NCBI RefSeq assembly: GCF_030408555.1 | Contig: NZ_CP047048.1 | Span: 2,418,001 to 2,482,000, forward strand | DNA: 64,000 bases | Source of the DNA: Corynebacterium aurimucosum | GTDB lineage: Bacteria > Actinomycetota > Actinomycetes > Mycobacteriales > Mycobacteriaceae | Direction: 5' to 3' | In this document: one piece after another, positions 51,642 through 60,019 of the stretch | Position numbering within the stretch: the first letter of the stretch is position 1 | Layout: each line of letters opens with the position of its first letter | Notes under the pieces: generated by a model | Told to the model about the DNA's origin: nothing | Seen by the model: only the letters and a program-made list of their open reading frames with translations | Database searches by the model: none | Program-made: the position numbers and the translations under genes

Positions 51642-52621
51642 TCAAAACTCAGCGTCCGGTTCTTCTGCCGCAGCCGGATCGTAATGTTCTTTTGCGCCGC
51701 CCCGAGGGCGATCAGCTTCCCGGACAACGCCCGGGCTACTTGCAGGTCGGTCTCACTGGGCGGCTCTGCGGCAACGCTCACCGTGGGTAGCCAACTATCG
51801 TTCGGATCCGGCGCTCCCAAGTGGATAAGGCGCTCGCGCTCCGCGTCGATCCAATAGCCCTCGGTGGCCATGTACCTGTCCTGCCCGCCGTCGAAAGAAT
51901 CGCAGCGCCACCCGCCCTCAGCCACGCGGAAGACAAAGGGGCAATAGCCCAGGCGGGAGGGCACGATGTAGGTGGTGTTGGGGCTGACCCGCCAATGCCC
52001 GCGGGCGGAGCTCCACACTTGACGGTAGGTATCAGCCAGGCTCATGCCTAGGCGGAGGCGCTGCTGCCTGTCTTCGTCAAGCCCTGCCCCCTCCACTCGC
52101 GCGTCCAGCTCTCCTAAGTGCGTGGCATCGGCCACGTACATGCCCAACCAGGCCTCCTCCGGAGTGGTGTAGGGGCCTGTGATGTCGCGGTGGAAGGACT
52201 CTGGAATGGCTTTCTCGGCGTTTCTCGGCAGGCGCTGGCGCACTGCAAAAGCCCATAGCCGGGGATGCCCCATGCGAAAAAGCGTCACAGTCTCGCGCGG
52301 GAGAAGGTCATGCACCTGTTGCCGGGTGAGGTAGTCACCCGCGCTGATGCGGCGCACCAACTTCCGGGCTACGTCCGCCTCCACTTGTTGTTCCATAGCC
52401 GGGGCTACCTCTAGATCGGGAAGCTGACCCAATAGCAGCAGATCAATGATGTCCCCGAGGTCGAAGACAGTGGCGAGCCGTTTGGTGGTGTTCTCACCAA
52501 ACGCCTCGATGGCCTCATAACCCAACGCAGTGCCTAACCTCCTCACCACATCTGGTGAGACGCTCACTCGGTTGTGCGTGGCATACAGTTCCGCTGCATT
52601 GAGGGGGCGATCAAGCACCAA
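51638..52621 (-). CDS. Conserved hypothetical protein
   Basis: 327 residues, soluble, no signal peptide. It opens with a region resembling an alpha-helical domain (VRRLGTALGYEAIEAFGENT, DIIDLLLLGQLPD), continues with charged helices (RKLVRRISAGDYLTRQQVHD) and ends with a beta-rich part (YIVPSRLGYCPFVFRVAEGG, GYWIDAERERLIHLG). I recognise no family motif. There is no clear operon partner; it is convergent with the lipoprotein pair. Start at 52621 fits GGGAGAAAGG upstream. Confidence 0.6.
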   Translation of the reverse strand: MVLDRPLNAAELYATHNRVSVSPDVVRRLGTALGYEAIEAFGENTTKRLATVFDLGDIIDLLLLGQLPDLEVAPAMEQQVEADVARKLVRRISAGDYLTRQQVHDLLPRETVTLFRMGHPRLWAFAVRQRLPRNAEKAIPESFHRDITGPYTTPEEAWLGMYVADATHLGELDARVEGAGLDEDRQQRLRLGMSLADTYRQVWSSARGHWRVSPNTTYIVPSRLGYCPFVFRVAEGGWRCDSFDGGQDRYMATEGYWIDAERERLIHLGAPDPNDSWLPTVSVAAEPPSETDLQVARALSGKLIALGAAQKNITIRLRQKNRTLSFD

Positions 52622-52971
52622 GTCTTCTATCCTTTCTCCCCCGTTCAGGGGAATCGCACTGAGTCACGCGTGGGACTAAGCCAGGCACAGCCGGTTCTGC
52701 ATTGGTTGCCTGCGGGGCGCCGAAAGACTAATCGATACCTCCACGACCCCTCACGTGAGGTCCATCCACAGTGAATTACTTCAAATAGTAGCAACTTATA
52801 TACCGCGTTTGGATTAAGCATGACAATTGATCCCTACCCCTACCCTGTCTTACCTGCTTTCTGCAGCTATTTCTGACAGCCGTACGGATATAGTATGACA
52901 CAGTTTCTCAATGTAACCTTGCAGTTTCCTCTCAAGGCTTTCTCTCTTCCAGATGCAAAGGAGTCCATCAC
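52622..52971. other. Intergenic region with a promoter for the 52972 gene
   Basis: About 350 bases, AT-rich in the middle. TATAGT at 52889-52894 is a good -10 box for the gene at 52972, with AAAGGAG eight bases before its ATG. CCTCACGTGAGG at about 52746-52757 is a 12-base palindrome that may be an operator. No gene is seen. Confidence 0.5.
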
Positions 52972-53856
52972 ATGACTGACAACAACAGCTGGGGCGCTCC
53001 CCCTTCCTCGCCCTCACCGGCGACCGCCCCGAAGCGCATCGCTGTCATCATCGCCGCAATTGTCGGCATCATTGCGCTGACTGCGGGCATCACGTGGGCT
53101 ATAGCCGCAAACACCAACTCGACCCCTTCCTCCGACTCGGCCGCGGCGTCTTCACCCGAAGCTGCCCCAAGCGAACAGATACCGAGTTCGGAGGAAACTA
53201 CTGAAACCACCAAAAAGAATTACACGTTCGTCGACGACCCCGAATACACCCGAGAACAAAAATGTGGCGAAATGGCTGACGCTTTCCGGGACAAGATTGA
53301 TAACCCAATGACCGTCTTCTGCGACGATGACTGGCTGCTCCTCGCCCAAGAAAACAGCTCGCTGTATTACCTCCATTCCTGGGCAGGCAACTCATGGATC
53401 CCGCACGAGGCCGACGGCGAATTTTCAGACTCACACATGGACTGCTATGACCGAAAGGAATTGATTGAGGATGGCCTTCCAGAGCAATATGTCGATGACG
53501 TTCCCCTCTGCTCCTCTGAAGAGTTGGCCGCAGCTGACCAAGAGAAAGAGCTAAAACCAGGCTACTTGGGCGACCTCTGTGACGGAAGCTACATCCTCAT
53601 TGTTGACAGTGTGCTTGTGCCCTACGGCGAACTCAGAACACCATACGTCGACCAGGCACTCGCCCAGCATCCTGGTGCTAAGTCGATGCCGGGACTGGCC
53701 TGCAATTCCTTGCGCTCTGAAGTCGATGGTAAGGAGGTCTTTGCCATTTACTACGACGCCGGCCACAGCGTGGATGAGGTCTGTAAACTCAAGGCGCGGT
53801 ACGGTGGCAACGCCCGTTCGCTCAATAACGATGCAGACTTCAGCGACCCCTGCTAG
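52972..53856 (+). CDS. Membrane-anchored extracytoplasmic protein, function unknown
   Basis: 294 residues: a short cytoplasmic N-terminus with Pro/Ser repeats, one transmembrane segment (about 22-44, RIAVIIAAIVGIIALTAGIT), a Ser/Glu/Thr linker, and an extracytoplasmic domain with eight cysteines (EQKCGEM, TVFCDDD, HMDCYDR, PLCSSE, DLCDGSY, LACNSLR, EVCKLK, SDPC) that suggest four disulfide bonds. Such N-terminally anchored proteins with disulfide-rich sensor-like domains are common in corynebacteria. No enzyme motif seen. AAAGGAG eight bases ahead supports the ATG. Co-directional with the following gene, 35 bases apart. Confidence 0.72.
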   Translation: MTDNNSWGAPPSSPSPATAPKRIAVIIAAIVGIIALTAGITWAIAANTNSTPSSDSAAASSPEAAPSEQIPSSEETTETTKKNYTFVDDPEYTREQKCGEMADAFRDKIDNPMTVFCDDDWLLLAQENSSLYYLHSWAGNSWIPHEADGEFSDSHMDCYDRKELIEDGLPEQYVDDVPLCSSEELAAADQEKELKPGYLGDLCDGSYILIVDSVLVPYGELRTPYVDQALAQHPGAKSMPGLACNSLRSEVDGKEVFAIYYDAGHSVDEVCKLKARYGGNARSLNNDADFSDPC

Positions 53857-53891
53857 GGCAACAACTTAGTTTGGAAAGGATTTTTCGCCTC

Positions 53892-54515
53892 GTGGCACAC
53901 TACAACCTCTATAGCTCCCTCAACCTTGACCCTTCCGCTGATTCTGCGACTTTGGCCTCGGAGATCGAACGCCGCCTTTCCGCGACGGACCCGTCCAACG
54001 CCGCGCTTTACGACGAACTCTCCACCGCCCACAGCATCTTCTCCCGCCAGGACCGCCGCGAGCAGTATGACCGAGCACTCGCGGATCCCTTCGGCCCCGA
54101 GGTGGACGTCGCCCGCATCCGTGAGATCGCCAACTCCGGCTCGGGCGTGCAGCTCATGCCGCAGCCTTCGAGCGCCCAGGCTTCCGGCTCCTCCAGCTTC
54201 AACGTTGATTTCTCCTTCCCCGTGGAGCCCTCCCGTCAGCGTGCCCAGTCGATTCAGTGGTGCATCGTGTGGGGTCTGCTGGCCTTCATGTGGATCATTT
54301 CCACCATTCGCGGCCTCGGCGCCCTCGCGGAGGTCGGCAACGCCAGCAGTATCGAGCTTCTGTACGGCGCTGATGACTACGTCGACGAGGCTAGCTCCGC
54401 CGGCGCCTTCTTCTTTATGGTCGCCGGCGGTACCCCGGTCTACCTGATGATTGCGGAATTCATCTGGTCCCTGCGCAAGACCTTGGGCCGCAAGCAGGCC
54501 GAAAAGACCGCCTAA
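53892..54515 (+). CDS. Membrane protein with degenerate J-like N-terminal domain
   Basis: About 207 residues. The first 65 residues (YNLYSSLNLDPSADSATLAS, YDELSTAHSIFSRQDRREQY) look like a J-domain in helix pattern, including the closing RREQYDRAL, but the HPD tripeptide is absent, so DnaK stimulation is doubtful. A Ser/Gln linker follows and then two transmembrane segments (about 130-145 and 175-195). GTG at 53892 lies 11 bases after GGAAAGGA; TTG at 53871 is an alternative. Function unknown; perhaps a membrane adaptor. Confidence 0.65.
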   Translation: MAHYNLYSSLNLDPSADSATLASEIERRLSATDPSNAALYDELSTAHSIFSRQDRREQYDRALADPFGPEVDVARIREIANSGSGVQLMPQPSSAQASGSSSFNVDFSFPVEPSRQRAQSIQWCIVWGLLAFMWIISTIRGLGALAEVGNASSIELLYGADDYVDEASSAGAFFFMVAGGTPVYLMIAEFIWSLRKTLGRKQAEKTA

Positions 54516-54523
54516 AACGCCGA

Positions 54524-54549
54524 AACCCGCGGCCATAAAGCCGCGGGTT
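54524..54549. terminator. Bidirectional terminator between convergent genes
   Basis: AACCCGCGGC and GCCGCGGGTT form a ten-base stem with a six-base loop. On the minus strand TTTCGGCGTTTTAGG follows, so it most clearly ends cysN; it also lies just after the 54515 stop on the plus strand. Confidence 0.85.
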
Positions 54550-54558
54550 AAGGGGGGA

Positions 54559-55854
54559 CTAGCGCAGGCGCTGGCCTACAAAGCCGGCGGCAAGGGTGTT
54601 GCCGCTGGACTGATCAATGAGCAAGAAATTGCCCACCGCGCCGCGAGCGGCATAATCCTCCACGGGAAGCTCCGCCTGGGTTTGGACGGTGATGAACGCA
54701 ATGTCATTGAGGGCTGCTGATTCCGGCGCCTCAACATCGGCCACGCCATCGAGGTCGAGGATGCGCTCCACCGACGCCACGCGGGCCTTGACCAGCGCCG
54801 CACCATACCGCAGCTTCACCATCTGTCCCGCGCGCAGCTCCTTGTCCGTGAGGACCACCGCGGTGGCGGCGAATTCGCGCACCTCCTCCGGGCGCTGCGT
54901 GCCGGCGATGAGGTCGCCGCGAGCCAAATCGATGTCATCGGCCAGCCGCAGAACCACGGAGTCGCCGGCGCGCGCCGCCTCGTCTTCAGCAAGCGAGCCA
55001 TCGGTGGTGTCAATCGCGGTGACGGTCGAGGTGCGCCCGCCCGGGAGCGTTACCTCATCCCCCACCGCCACGTGCCCGGCCTTCACGCGGCCGGCATATC
55101 CGCGGTAGTCAGAGGCGTGTTCGCGAATGACGTACTGGATAGGGAAACGGAAGTCCAAGTCATCGGCGCGGCCGGTGGCCACGGGGACGGTCTCTAGCGT
55201 TTCAAGGACCGTCGGCCCCTCGTACCAATCCATGGTGGTGGAGCGCTCCACCACGTTATCGCCCTTGAGCGCAGAAATCGGGATGGCAACAGAGTCCGTA
55301 ATGCCCAAGCGCGCCGCAATGTCGTTGAACTCCGTCTCAATCGCGCGGAAGGTTGCTTCGTCATAGTCCACCAGATCGATCTTGTTCACGCCCAGGATGA
55401 CGTGGCGCACGCCCAAGAGTGCTGCGACGTTGAGGTGGCGGCGGGTTTGTTCGACGACGCCATTGCGGGCGTCGACAAGCAGCACCACCACCTGGGACGT
55501 GGACATGCCGGTCACCGTATTGCGCATGTACTGCACATGTCCTGGGGTATCGGCGAGAATGAAGGTGCGCTTATCGGTGGCGAAGTAGCGGTAGGCCACG
55601 TCGATGGTGATGCCCTGCTCGCGCTCGGCACGCAGGCCGTCCACCAGCAAAGAGAGATCCATGCCGTCAAAACCGCGGTCGGCGGAGGAACGCTCCATGG
55701 ACTCCACCTGGTCCGCGAGCACGGACTTGGTGTCATAAAGCAGACGGCCCACGAAGGTGGACTTGCCGTCATCGACGGAGCCGGCGGTGCACAGACGCAG
55801 AGTATCGCGCTGTTTGAGGGCGCCGACATTCGGCGCAAGGGTGGTGGTCGTCAT
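54559..55854 (-). CDS. cysN: Sulfate adenylyltransferase subunit 1 (GTPase)
   Basis: 431 residues, the GTPase that drives sulfate activation by CysD. G1 motif is AGSVDDGKSTFVGRL (with DDGKST), then DVAYRYFATDKRTFILADTP G (G3) and GVNKIDL (G4), followed by two beta-barrel domains as in elongation factors. There is no fused APS kinase domain. It overlaps the cysD stop by one base and so is coupled to it. It is the last gene of the cysHDN operon, closed by a strong terminator. Confidence 0.95.
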   Translation of the reverse strand: MTTTTLAPNVGALKQRDTLRLCTAGSVDDGKSTFVGRLLYDTKSVLADQVESMERSSADRGFDGMDLSLLVDGLRAEREQGITIDVAYRYFATDKRTFILADTPGHVQYMRNTVTGMSTSQVVVLLVDARNGVVEQTRRHLNVAALLGVRHVILGVNKIDLVDYDEATFRAIETEFNDIAARLGITDSVAIPISALKGDNVVERSTTMDWYEGPTVLETLETVPVATGRADDLDFRFPIQYVIREHASDYRGYAGRVKAGHVAVGDEVTLPGGRTSTVTAIDTTDGSLAEDEAARAGDSVVLRLADDIDLARGDLIAGTQRPEEVREFAATAVVLTDKELRAGQMVKLRYGAALVKARVASVERILDLDGVADVEAPESAALNDIAFITVQTQAELPVEDYAARGAVGNFLLIDQSSGNTLAAGFVGQRLR

Positions 55855-56750
55855 CAGAAGTAGCCTTCCTTCTTGCGGTCCTCCATGGCGGACTCGGACA
55901 ATTTGTCATCGGCGCGGGTGGCTCCGCGCTCGGACAGGGTGGAAATGGAGATTTCCGCGAGCACTTCATCCGGCGAGGCGGCGGTGGATTCCACGGCACC
56001 GGTGCAGGACATATCCCCCACGGTGCGGTAGCGCACGGTGCGGGTCTCCAACGGTTCATCCTCGCGCGGTCCGCCCCATTCACCTGGTGTCAGCCACATG
56101 CCGTTGCGGTTAAATACCTCGCGCTGGTGGGAGTAATAGATGGAGGGAAGCTGCAGGTTGCGCGCGCCGATGTATTCCCAGATATCGGACTCAGTCCAGT
56201 TAGAAATGGGGAAGACGCGAACGTTTTCGCCGGCCATCTTGCCGCCGTTGTACAGGTCCCAGAGCTCCGGGCGCTGGCGGCGCGGATCCCAACCGCCGAA
56301 GGAATCGCGGATGGAAAAGATGCGCTCTTTGGCGCGGGCGCGTTCCTCGTCGCGGCGCGCGCCACCCAGCACGGCGTCGTATCCGCGCTCCGCGATGGTC
56401 TCCACCAGCGGCACGGACTGCAGCGGGTTGCGGGTTCCGTCGGGGCGCTCCTGGATGTCGCCGCGGTCGATCCAGTCTTGGACCAGCGCCACGTGCAGGC
56501 GCGCGCCGGTTTCCTCGACGAGCTGATCGCGGAAGTCGATGACCTCCGGGAAGTTGTGGCCGGTATCCACGTGGATGAGCTCGAAGGGCACTGTGGCCGG
56601 CGCAAAGGCGCGGCGGGCGAGCTCGAAGACGACGACGGAGTCCTTGCCGCCGGAAAAGAGCAGGCCTACCTTGTCGAATTGCCCGGCGACTTCGCGCAGG
56701 ATGTGGAGGGATTCGTTCTCTAAATCTTTAAGGTGTGGTGAAAGAGTCAT
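55854..56750 (-). CDS. cysD: Sulfate adenylyltransferase subunit 2
   Basis: 298 residues. PP-loop ATP pyrophosphatase signature LLFSGGKDSVVVFELARR near residue 30, then VDTGHNFPEVIDFRDQL and a VLGGARRDEERARAKERIFS loop, and NWTESDIWEYIGARNL; all typical of CysD, which forms APS from ATP and sulfate with CysN. The ATG at 56750 (MTLSPHLKD) overlaps the cysH stop by one base (TAATG), tight coupling. The annotated-length upstream ATG at 56768 lies within cysH. Confidence 0.95.
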   Translation of the reverse strand: MTLSPHLKDLENESLHILREVAGQFDKVGLLFSGGKDSVVVFELARRAFAPATVPFELIHVDTGHNFPEVIDFRDQLVEETGARLHVALVQDWIDRGDIQERPDGTRNPLQSVPLVETIAERGYDAVLGGARRDEERARAKERIFSIRDSFGGWDPRRQRPELWDLYNGGKMAGENVRVFPISNWTESDIWEYIGARNLQLPSIYYSHQREVFNRNGMWLTPGEWGGPREDEPLETRTVRYRTVGDMSCTGAVESTAASPDEVLAEISISTLSERGATRADDKLSESAMEDRKKEGYF

Positions 56751-57532
56751 TATTCGTGTAACCCGCATTCTGTCTTGCCGTCAGCGAAAATACGCCCGGA
56801 GCGTGCATCCTCGCCCTCGCCTACCGGGAAGGTCAACGGCGCGCAGCCGATGGAACGGTAGCCCTGCAGGGTGAGGGGGTGAATGATGAGATCGTGTTCC
56901 TTGATGTAGGCGTCGGTGTCATCGAGGTCCCAGGTAATAATCGGGGAAATCTTCAGCCGTCCCGTGCGGTCCAGGCTCAGCGCCGGAGCGGTGGCGCGGT
57001 GCTCGGAATCGGCGCGGCGCAGGCCGGTGACCCACCCGACGTAGGGGTCCATGGCCATGTTTAGCGGCTCCACCTTGCGCATGCGGTTATAGGCCGCAAC
57101 GTCGCGTGCATAGAGGCGCGGGCCGTAAATCTTGTCCTGTTCCTCAGGGCTCAACAGTGGGCGCACGGTCACCAGCGGCAGGTCCGCATAGCGCTTGGCG
57201 ACGTCCCCCGCTACCTGAAGCGTCTCCGGAAAGTGCCAGCCGGTGTCGATGAAGAGCAGGTCGGCGTCTAAGTGGGCGCGGTGCGCGAGCTCGGCTAACA
57301 CGGTGTTTTCCATGGACATCGTGACGGCGAGCCGGCCCGGCGCGTGTTCGGCGGCCCACGCGGTAATCGTTTCGGCGGAGGCATCGTGGAGCTTATCGGC
57401 CCACTTGTCGACGAGTTCCTGGTTGCGCTGGGCCACGGCAGGCTCGAGCGGCGCGGTGTCGCGGGTGCCTTCGGGGCTAATGCTGGGGTCGCGGTAGTCG
57501 CCGCGGTCCAGCAGGTTAATCGGTTCGGTCAT
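56750..57532 (-). CDS. cysH: CysH-family adenylylsulfate/PAPS reductase with altered cysteines
   Basis: 260 residues. PP-loop family body (AVTMSMENTVLAELAH, LLFIDTGWHFPETLQ, RKVEPLNMAM, SPIITWDLDDTDAYI) and the catalytic C-terminal KTECGLHE. APS reductases carry a [4Fe-4S] cluster on CC and CxxC pairs, in ACCxxRKVEPL and GCxPC. Here the first site reads VAAYNRMRKVEPL and the second GCAPLTFPV, so three of four cluster cysteines are missing. By this pattern it should act as a PAPS-type, cluster-free reductase or be impaired. First gene of the cysHDN operon. No cysI or cysC gene adjoins it. Confidence 0.88.
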   Translation of the reverse strand: MTEPINLLDRGDYRDPSISPEGTRDTAPLEPAVAQRNQELVDKWADKLHDASAETITAWAAEHAPGRLAVTMSMENTVLAELAHRAHLDADLLFIDTGWHFPETLQVAGDVAKRYADLPLVTVRPLLSPEEQDKIYGPRLYARDVAAYNRMRKVEPLNMAMDPYVGWVTGLRRADSEHRATAPALSLDRTGRLKISPIITWDLDDTDAYIKEHDLIIHPLTLQGYRSIGCAPLTFPVGEGEDARSGRIFADGKTECGLHE

Positions 57533-57653
57533 GACTCCTCACATTAAAGGCAGCTGTGCTTGTGTGCAGCCCCACTAAGGGGCGCGAGGGCTGTGAGCTT
57601 GGGTAGTAGGGAGAATAAAAATTAGCCAGACTGAACCGAGCGGACTAGATTTA

Positions 57654-57669
57654 CAGACTAGACAGTCTA
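57654..57669. promoter_or_regulatory. Possible McbR-type operator between cysH and the reductase remnant
   Basis: CAGAC-TAGACA-GTCTA matches the McbR consensus TAGAC-N6-GTCTA with one mismatch. It lies 25 bases before the ATG at 57695 and about 120 bases before that of cysH, in the divergent promoter region, as expected for sulfur regulation. Confidence 0.6.
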
Positions 57670-57694
57670 TTTTTACCGAACTGAAGGGGTTCTT

Positions 57695-58111
57695 ATGCAG
57701 CGTGTAGCCATCGTCGGGGACGGCCCCGCAGCGCTCTCCACCGCCGAGCGACTCATCGGGGCCGGGCTGTGCGTGGACCTGTACTGCCAGCGCCCTGCGC
57801 CCTTCGGTTTGCTGCGACGCTTCGCTGGGCTCTCCGGCGCAGAATCTATCGCCGCGCCATGCCCGAAGGGGACCACGCCGCGCCTGCGGCTTATCGGCAA
57901 CGTGCGCGTGGGTAATGGCCCGGACGCGGACATCAACCATTCGGATCTCAACCAGCTTTCCGCCTCCGGCGACCGCCACTTGGTTTTACTGGAACTCATG
58001 GCCCGCGGCGTGGCCATCACGACATGGGAGGGCCTCTGCCACCCCACCGCCGACGTAGAAGATTGGGCCACCGTCACGGAACAGGCCCAGCGCGCACCGG
58101 TGTGCTTCTAG
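57695..58111 (+). CDS. Internally deleted ferredoxin-NADP reductase-like protein (remnant, open frame)
   Basis: 138 residues, against about 450 for FprA-type reductases. The first about 90 residues match their N-terminus: RVAIVGDGPAALSTAERL (FAD loop), VDLYCQRPAPFGLLRRFAG and LRLIGNVRVG. The last about 45 residues match their C-terminus: LLELMARGVAITTWEG and the following acidic helix. About 300 central residues, including most of the FAD and NADP domains, are missing without loss of frame. In relatives this gene, divergent from the cys operon, feeds electrons to sulfite reductase. The remnant cannot be a reductase of the usual type. Confidence 0.65.
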   Translation: MQRVAIVGDGPAALSTAERLIGAGLCVDLYCQRPAPFGLLRRFAGLSGAESIAAPCPKGTTPRLRLIGNVRVGNGPDADINHSDLNQLSASGDRHLVLLELMARGVAITTWEGLCHPTADVEDWATVTEQAQRAPVCF

Positions 58112-58120
58112 CGCGCGAGC

Positions 58121-58210
58121 GCGCGGACTAGCGCCCGCGCGTTAAAAGGGAAGCCTGCTGCCAGTCCTCGCACCACCGCACTCGCTAGACGCGCGGGCTA
58201 GCGCCCGCGC
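58121..58210. repeat. Two copies of a GC-rich 20-base palindrome, 70 bp apart
   Basis: GCGCGGACTAGCGCCCGCGC (58121-58140) and GCGCGGGCTAGCGCCCGCGC (58191-58210) differ at one base. The second is a perfect palindrome. They sit between the reductase remnant and the ABC exporter genes and may serve as terminators or protein sites. Confidence 0.7.
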
Positions 58211-58300
58211 AACCATAACGGATAGACTTTTGCGGTCAATGCCCTTCAGCGGCCCAGCGCAGCAACCGCGCGGCCGCCAACATGCACGAAACGCTGGCAC

Positions 58301-60019
58301 ATGGAACTCGCTCGCATCCTTTTATCCCGCTCCAAGCCCTATACCGGCTACGTCATCGCGGTACTGCTCCTCCAGGCACTATCCACCGCGGCAACGCTCT
58401 ACCTGCCTTCGCTCAACGCGAAGATCATCGACAGGGGCGTGGCCCAAGTAGACATCGACTACATCTGGCACACCGGCGGCATCATGCTCATCGTGGCCTT
58501 CGCCCAAGTCATCGCCGCCATCGCCGCCATCTGGTTCGGCTCCCGCACCGCCATGGGCCTCGGCCGCGACCTGCGCTCCGATATCTTCCGCCGCGTCACC
58601 CGCTACTCCGCCGAAGACATGAGCAACTTCGGCACCGCTACCCTCATCACCCGCGGCACCAACGACGTCCAGCAGATCCAGATGGTCTACATGATGATCC
58701 TCAACTTCATGGTCACTGCCCCCATCATGTCCATCGGCGGCATCATCATGGCCATCCGCGAAGACGCCGGCATGTCCTGGCTCGTCGCGGTGTCCGTCAT
58801 CGTGCTGCTGGCCGCCATCTCCCTCATCATCGTCCGGCTCATGCCGCTCTTTCGCGCTTGGCAAGGCAAGCTCGACGTCATGAACGGCACCCTGCGCGAA
58901 CAAATCGCCGGCATCCGCGTCGTCCGCGCCTTCACTCGCGAGGAGCACGAAGCCGAGCGCTTCCGCACCGCCAACCGCGACCTGACCAACCTCTCCCTCA
59001 AGGTCGGCCAGCTGTTCATCCTCATGTTCCCCATCATCACCGTCATTCTCAACGTGGCCACCGGCGCGGTCCTCTGGTTCGGTGGCCACCGCGTGGACGA
59101 AGGCCTCGTGGAGGTCGGCTCGCTGACCGCTTTCCTGCAGTACCTGCTGCAGATCCTCGCCGCGGTCATGATGGGCACCTTCATGGCGATGATCCTCCCC
59201 CGCGCCATCATTTGCGCGCGCCGCATCACCGATGTCCTCGAACACGAACCCTCCATCACCGAGCCGGCTCAACCCCGTACCCCGGAGCACTCCGAGGGCG
59301 TCGTCGAATTCGACAACGTGTCCTTCCAATACGCCGGCGCCGAAGCGCCCGTGCTTCACGACGTCTCCTTCACCGCCACCCCCGGCACCACCACCGCGCT
59401 CATCGGCGCAACCGGTTCCGGCAAGACCACCGCGCTCTCCCTCATCCCGCGCCTCTATCTCCCGACGAAGGGCCGCGTGCTTCTCGACGGCACCGATATC
59501 GCCGAGATGGCTCGGAAGGACGTCGTCAAGCGTGTGGGCCTCGTGCCGCAGAAGCCTTACCTGTTCAGCGGCACCGTGGCCTCCAACCTGCGCCTGGGTG
59601 CGCCGGAGGCCACCGATGAGGAGCTGTGGAACGCGCTGCGCGTGGCCCAGGCGGACTTTGTTGAGGACCTCGACATGCACATCTCCCAGGGCGGCACCAA
59701 CGTCTCCGGTGGGCAGCGCCAGCGCTTGTCCATCGCGCGCATGCTGGTCGCCCGCCCGTTGGTGTATCTCTTTGATGATTCCTTCTCCGCGCTGGACGTG
59801 CTCACGGATGCCGCCGTGCGTTCCGGAATGCGCGAGTACACCGCCGAAGCCACAACCATCATCGTGGCGCAGCGCGTGAGCTCGATCGTGGATGCCGACC
59901 AGATTCTGGTCATGGACGCCGGGCGCGTCGTCGCCCGCGGCACGCACGGGGAGTTGCTCGAGTCCTCCGAGACGTACCGCGAAATTGTGGAATCCCAGAA
60001 GACCTCGGAGGTGGCATAA
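58301..60019 (+). CDS. Heterodimeric ABC exporter, subunit 1 (ATPase-permease)
   Basis: 572 residues. Six-helix membrane domain (about 1-300) and a nucleotide-binding domain with Walker A IGATGSGKTTALSLI, signature NVSGGQRQRLSIARM and Walker B VYLFDDSFSALD. The catalytic Glu after Walker B is replaced by Asp (DD instead of DE), the sign of a degenerate ATP site typical of heterodimeric exporters such as TM287/288 and BmrCD. The partner gene starts one base after its stop. Exports lipids, peptides or drugs; substrate unknown. ATG at 58301 follows no strong ribosome site. Confidence 0.9.
   Translation: MELARILLSRSKPYTGYVIAVLLLQALSTAATLYLPSLNAKIIDRGVAQVDIDYIWHTGGIMLIVAFAQVIAAIAAIWFGSRTAMGLGRDLRSDIFRRVTRYSAEDMSNFGTATLITRGTNDVQQIQMVYMMILNFMVTAPIMSIGGIIMAIREDAGMSWLVAVSVIVLLAAISLIIVRLMPLFRAWQGKLDVMNGTLREQIAGIRVVRAFTREEHEAERFRTANRDLTNLSLKVGQLFILMFPIITVILNVATGAVLWFGGHRVDEGLVEVGSLTAFLQYLLQILAAVMMGTFMAMILPRAIICARRITDVLEHEPSITEPAQPRTPEHSEGVVEFDNVSFQYAGAEAPVLHDVSFTATPGTTTALIGATGSGKTTALSLIPRLYLPTKGRVLLDGTDIAEMARKDVVKRVGLVPQKPYLFSGTVASNLRLGAPEATDEELWNALRVAQADFVEDLDMHISQGGTNVSGGQRQRLSIARMLVARPLVYLFDDSFSALDVLTDAAVRSGMREYTAEATTIIVAQRVSSIVDADQILVMDAGRVVARGTHGELLESSETYREIVESQKTSEVA

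Noticed and set aside
58379-59947. A 522-codon minus-strand frame opposite the ABC exporter gene
   Set aside because: Shadow of a GC-rich gene; the product is Gly/His/Asp-rich and unlike known proteins.
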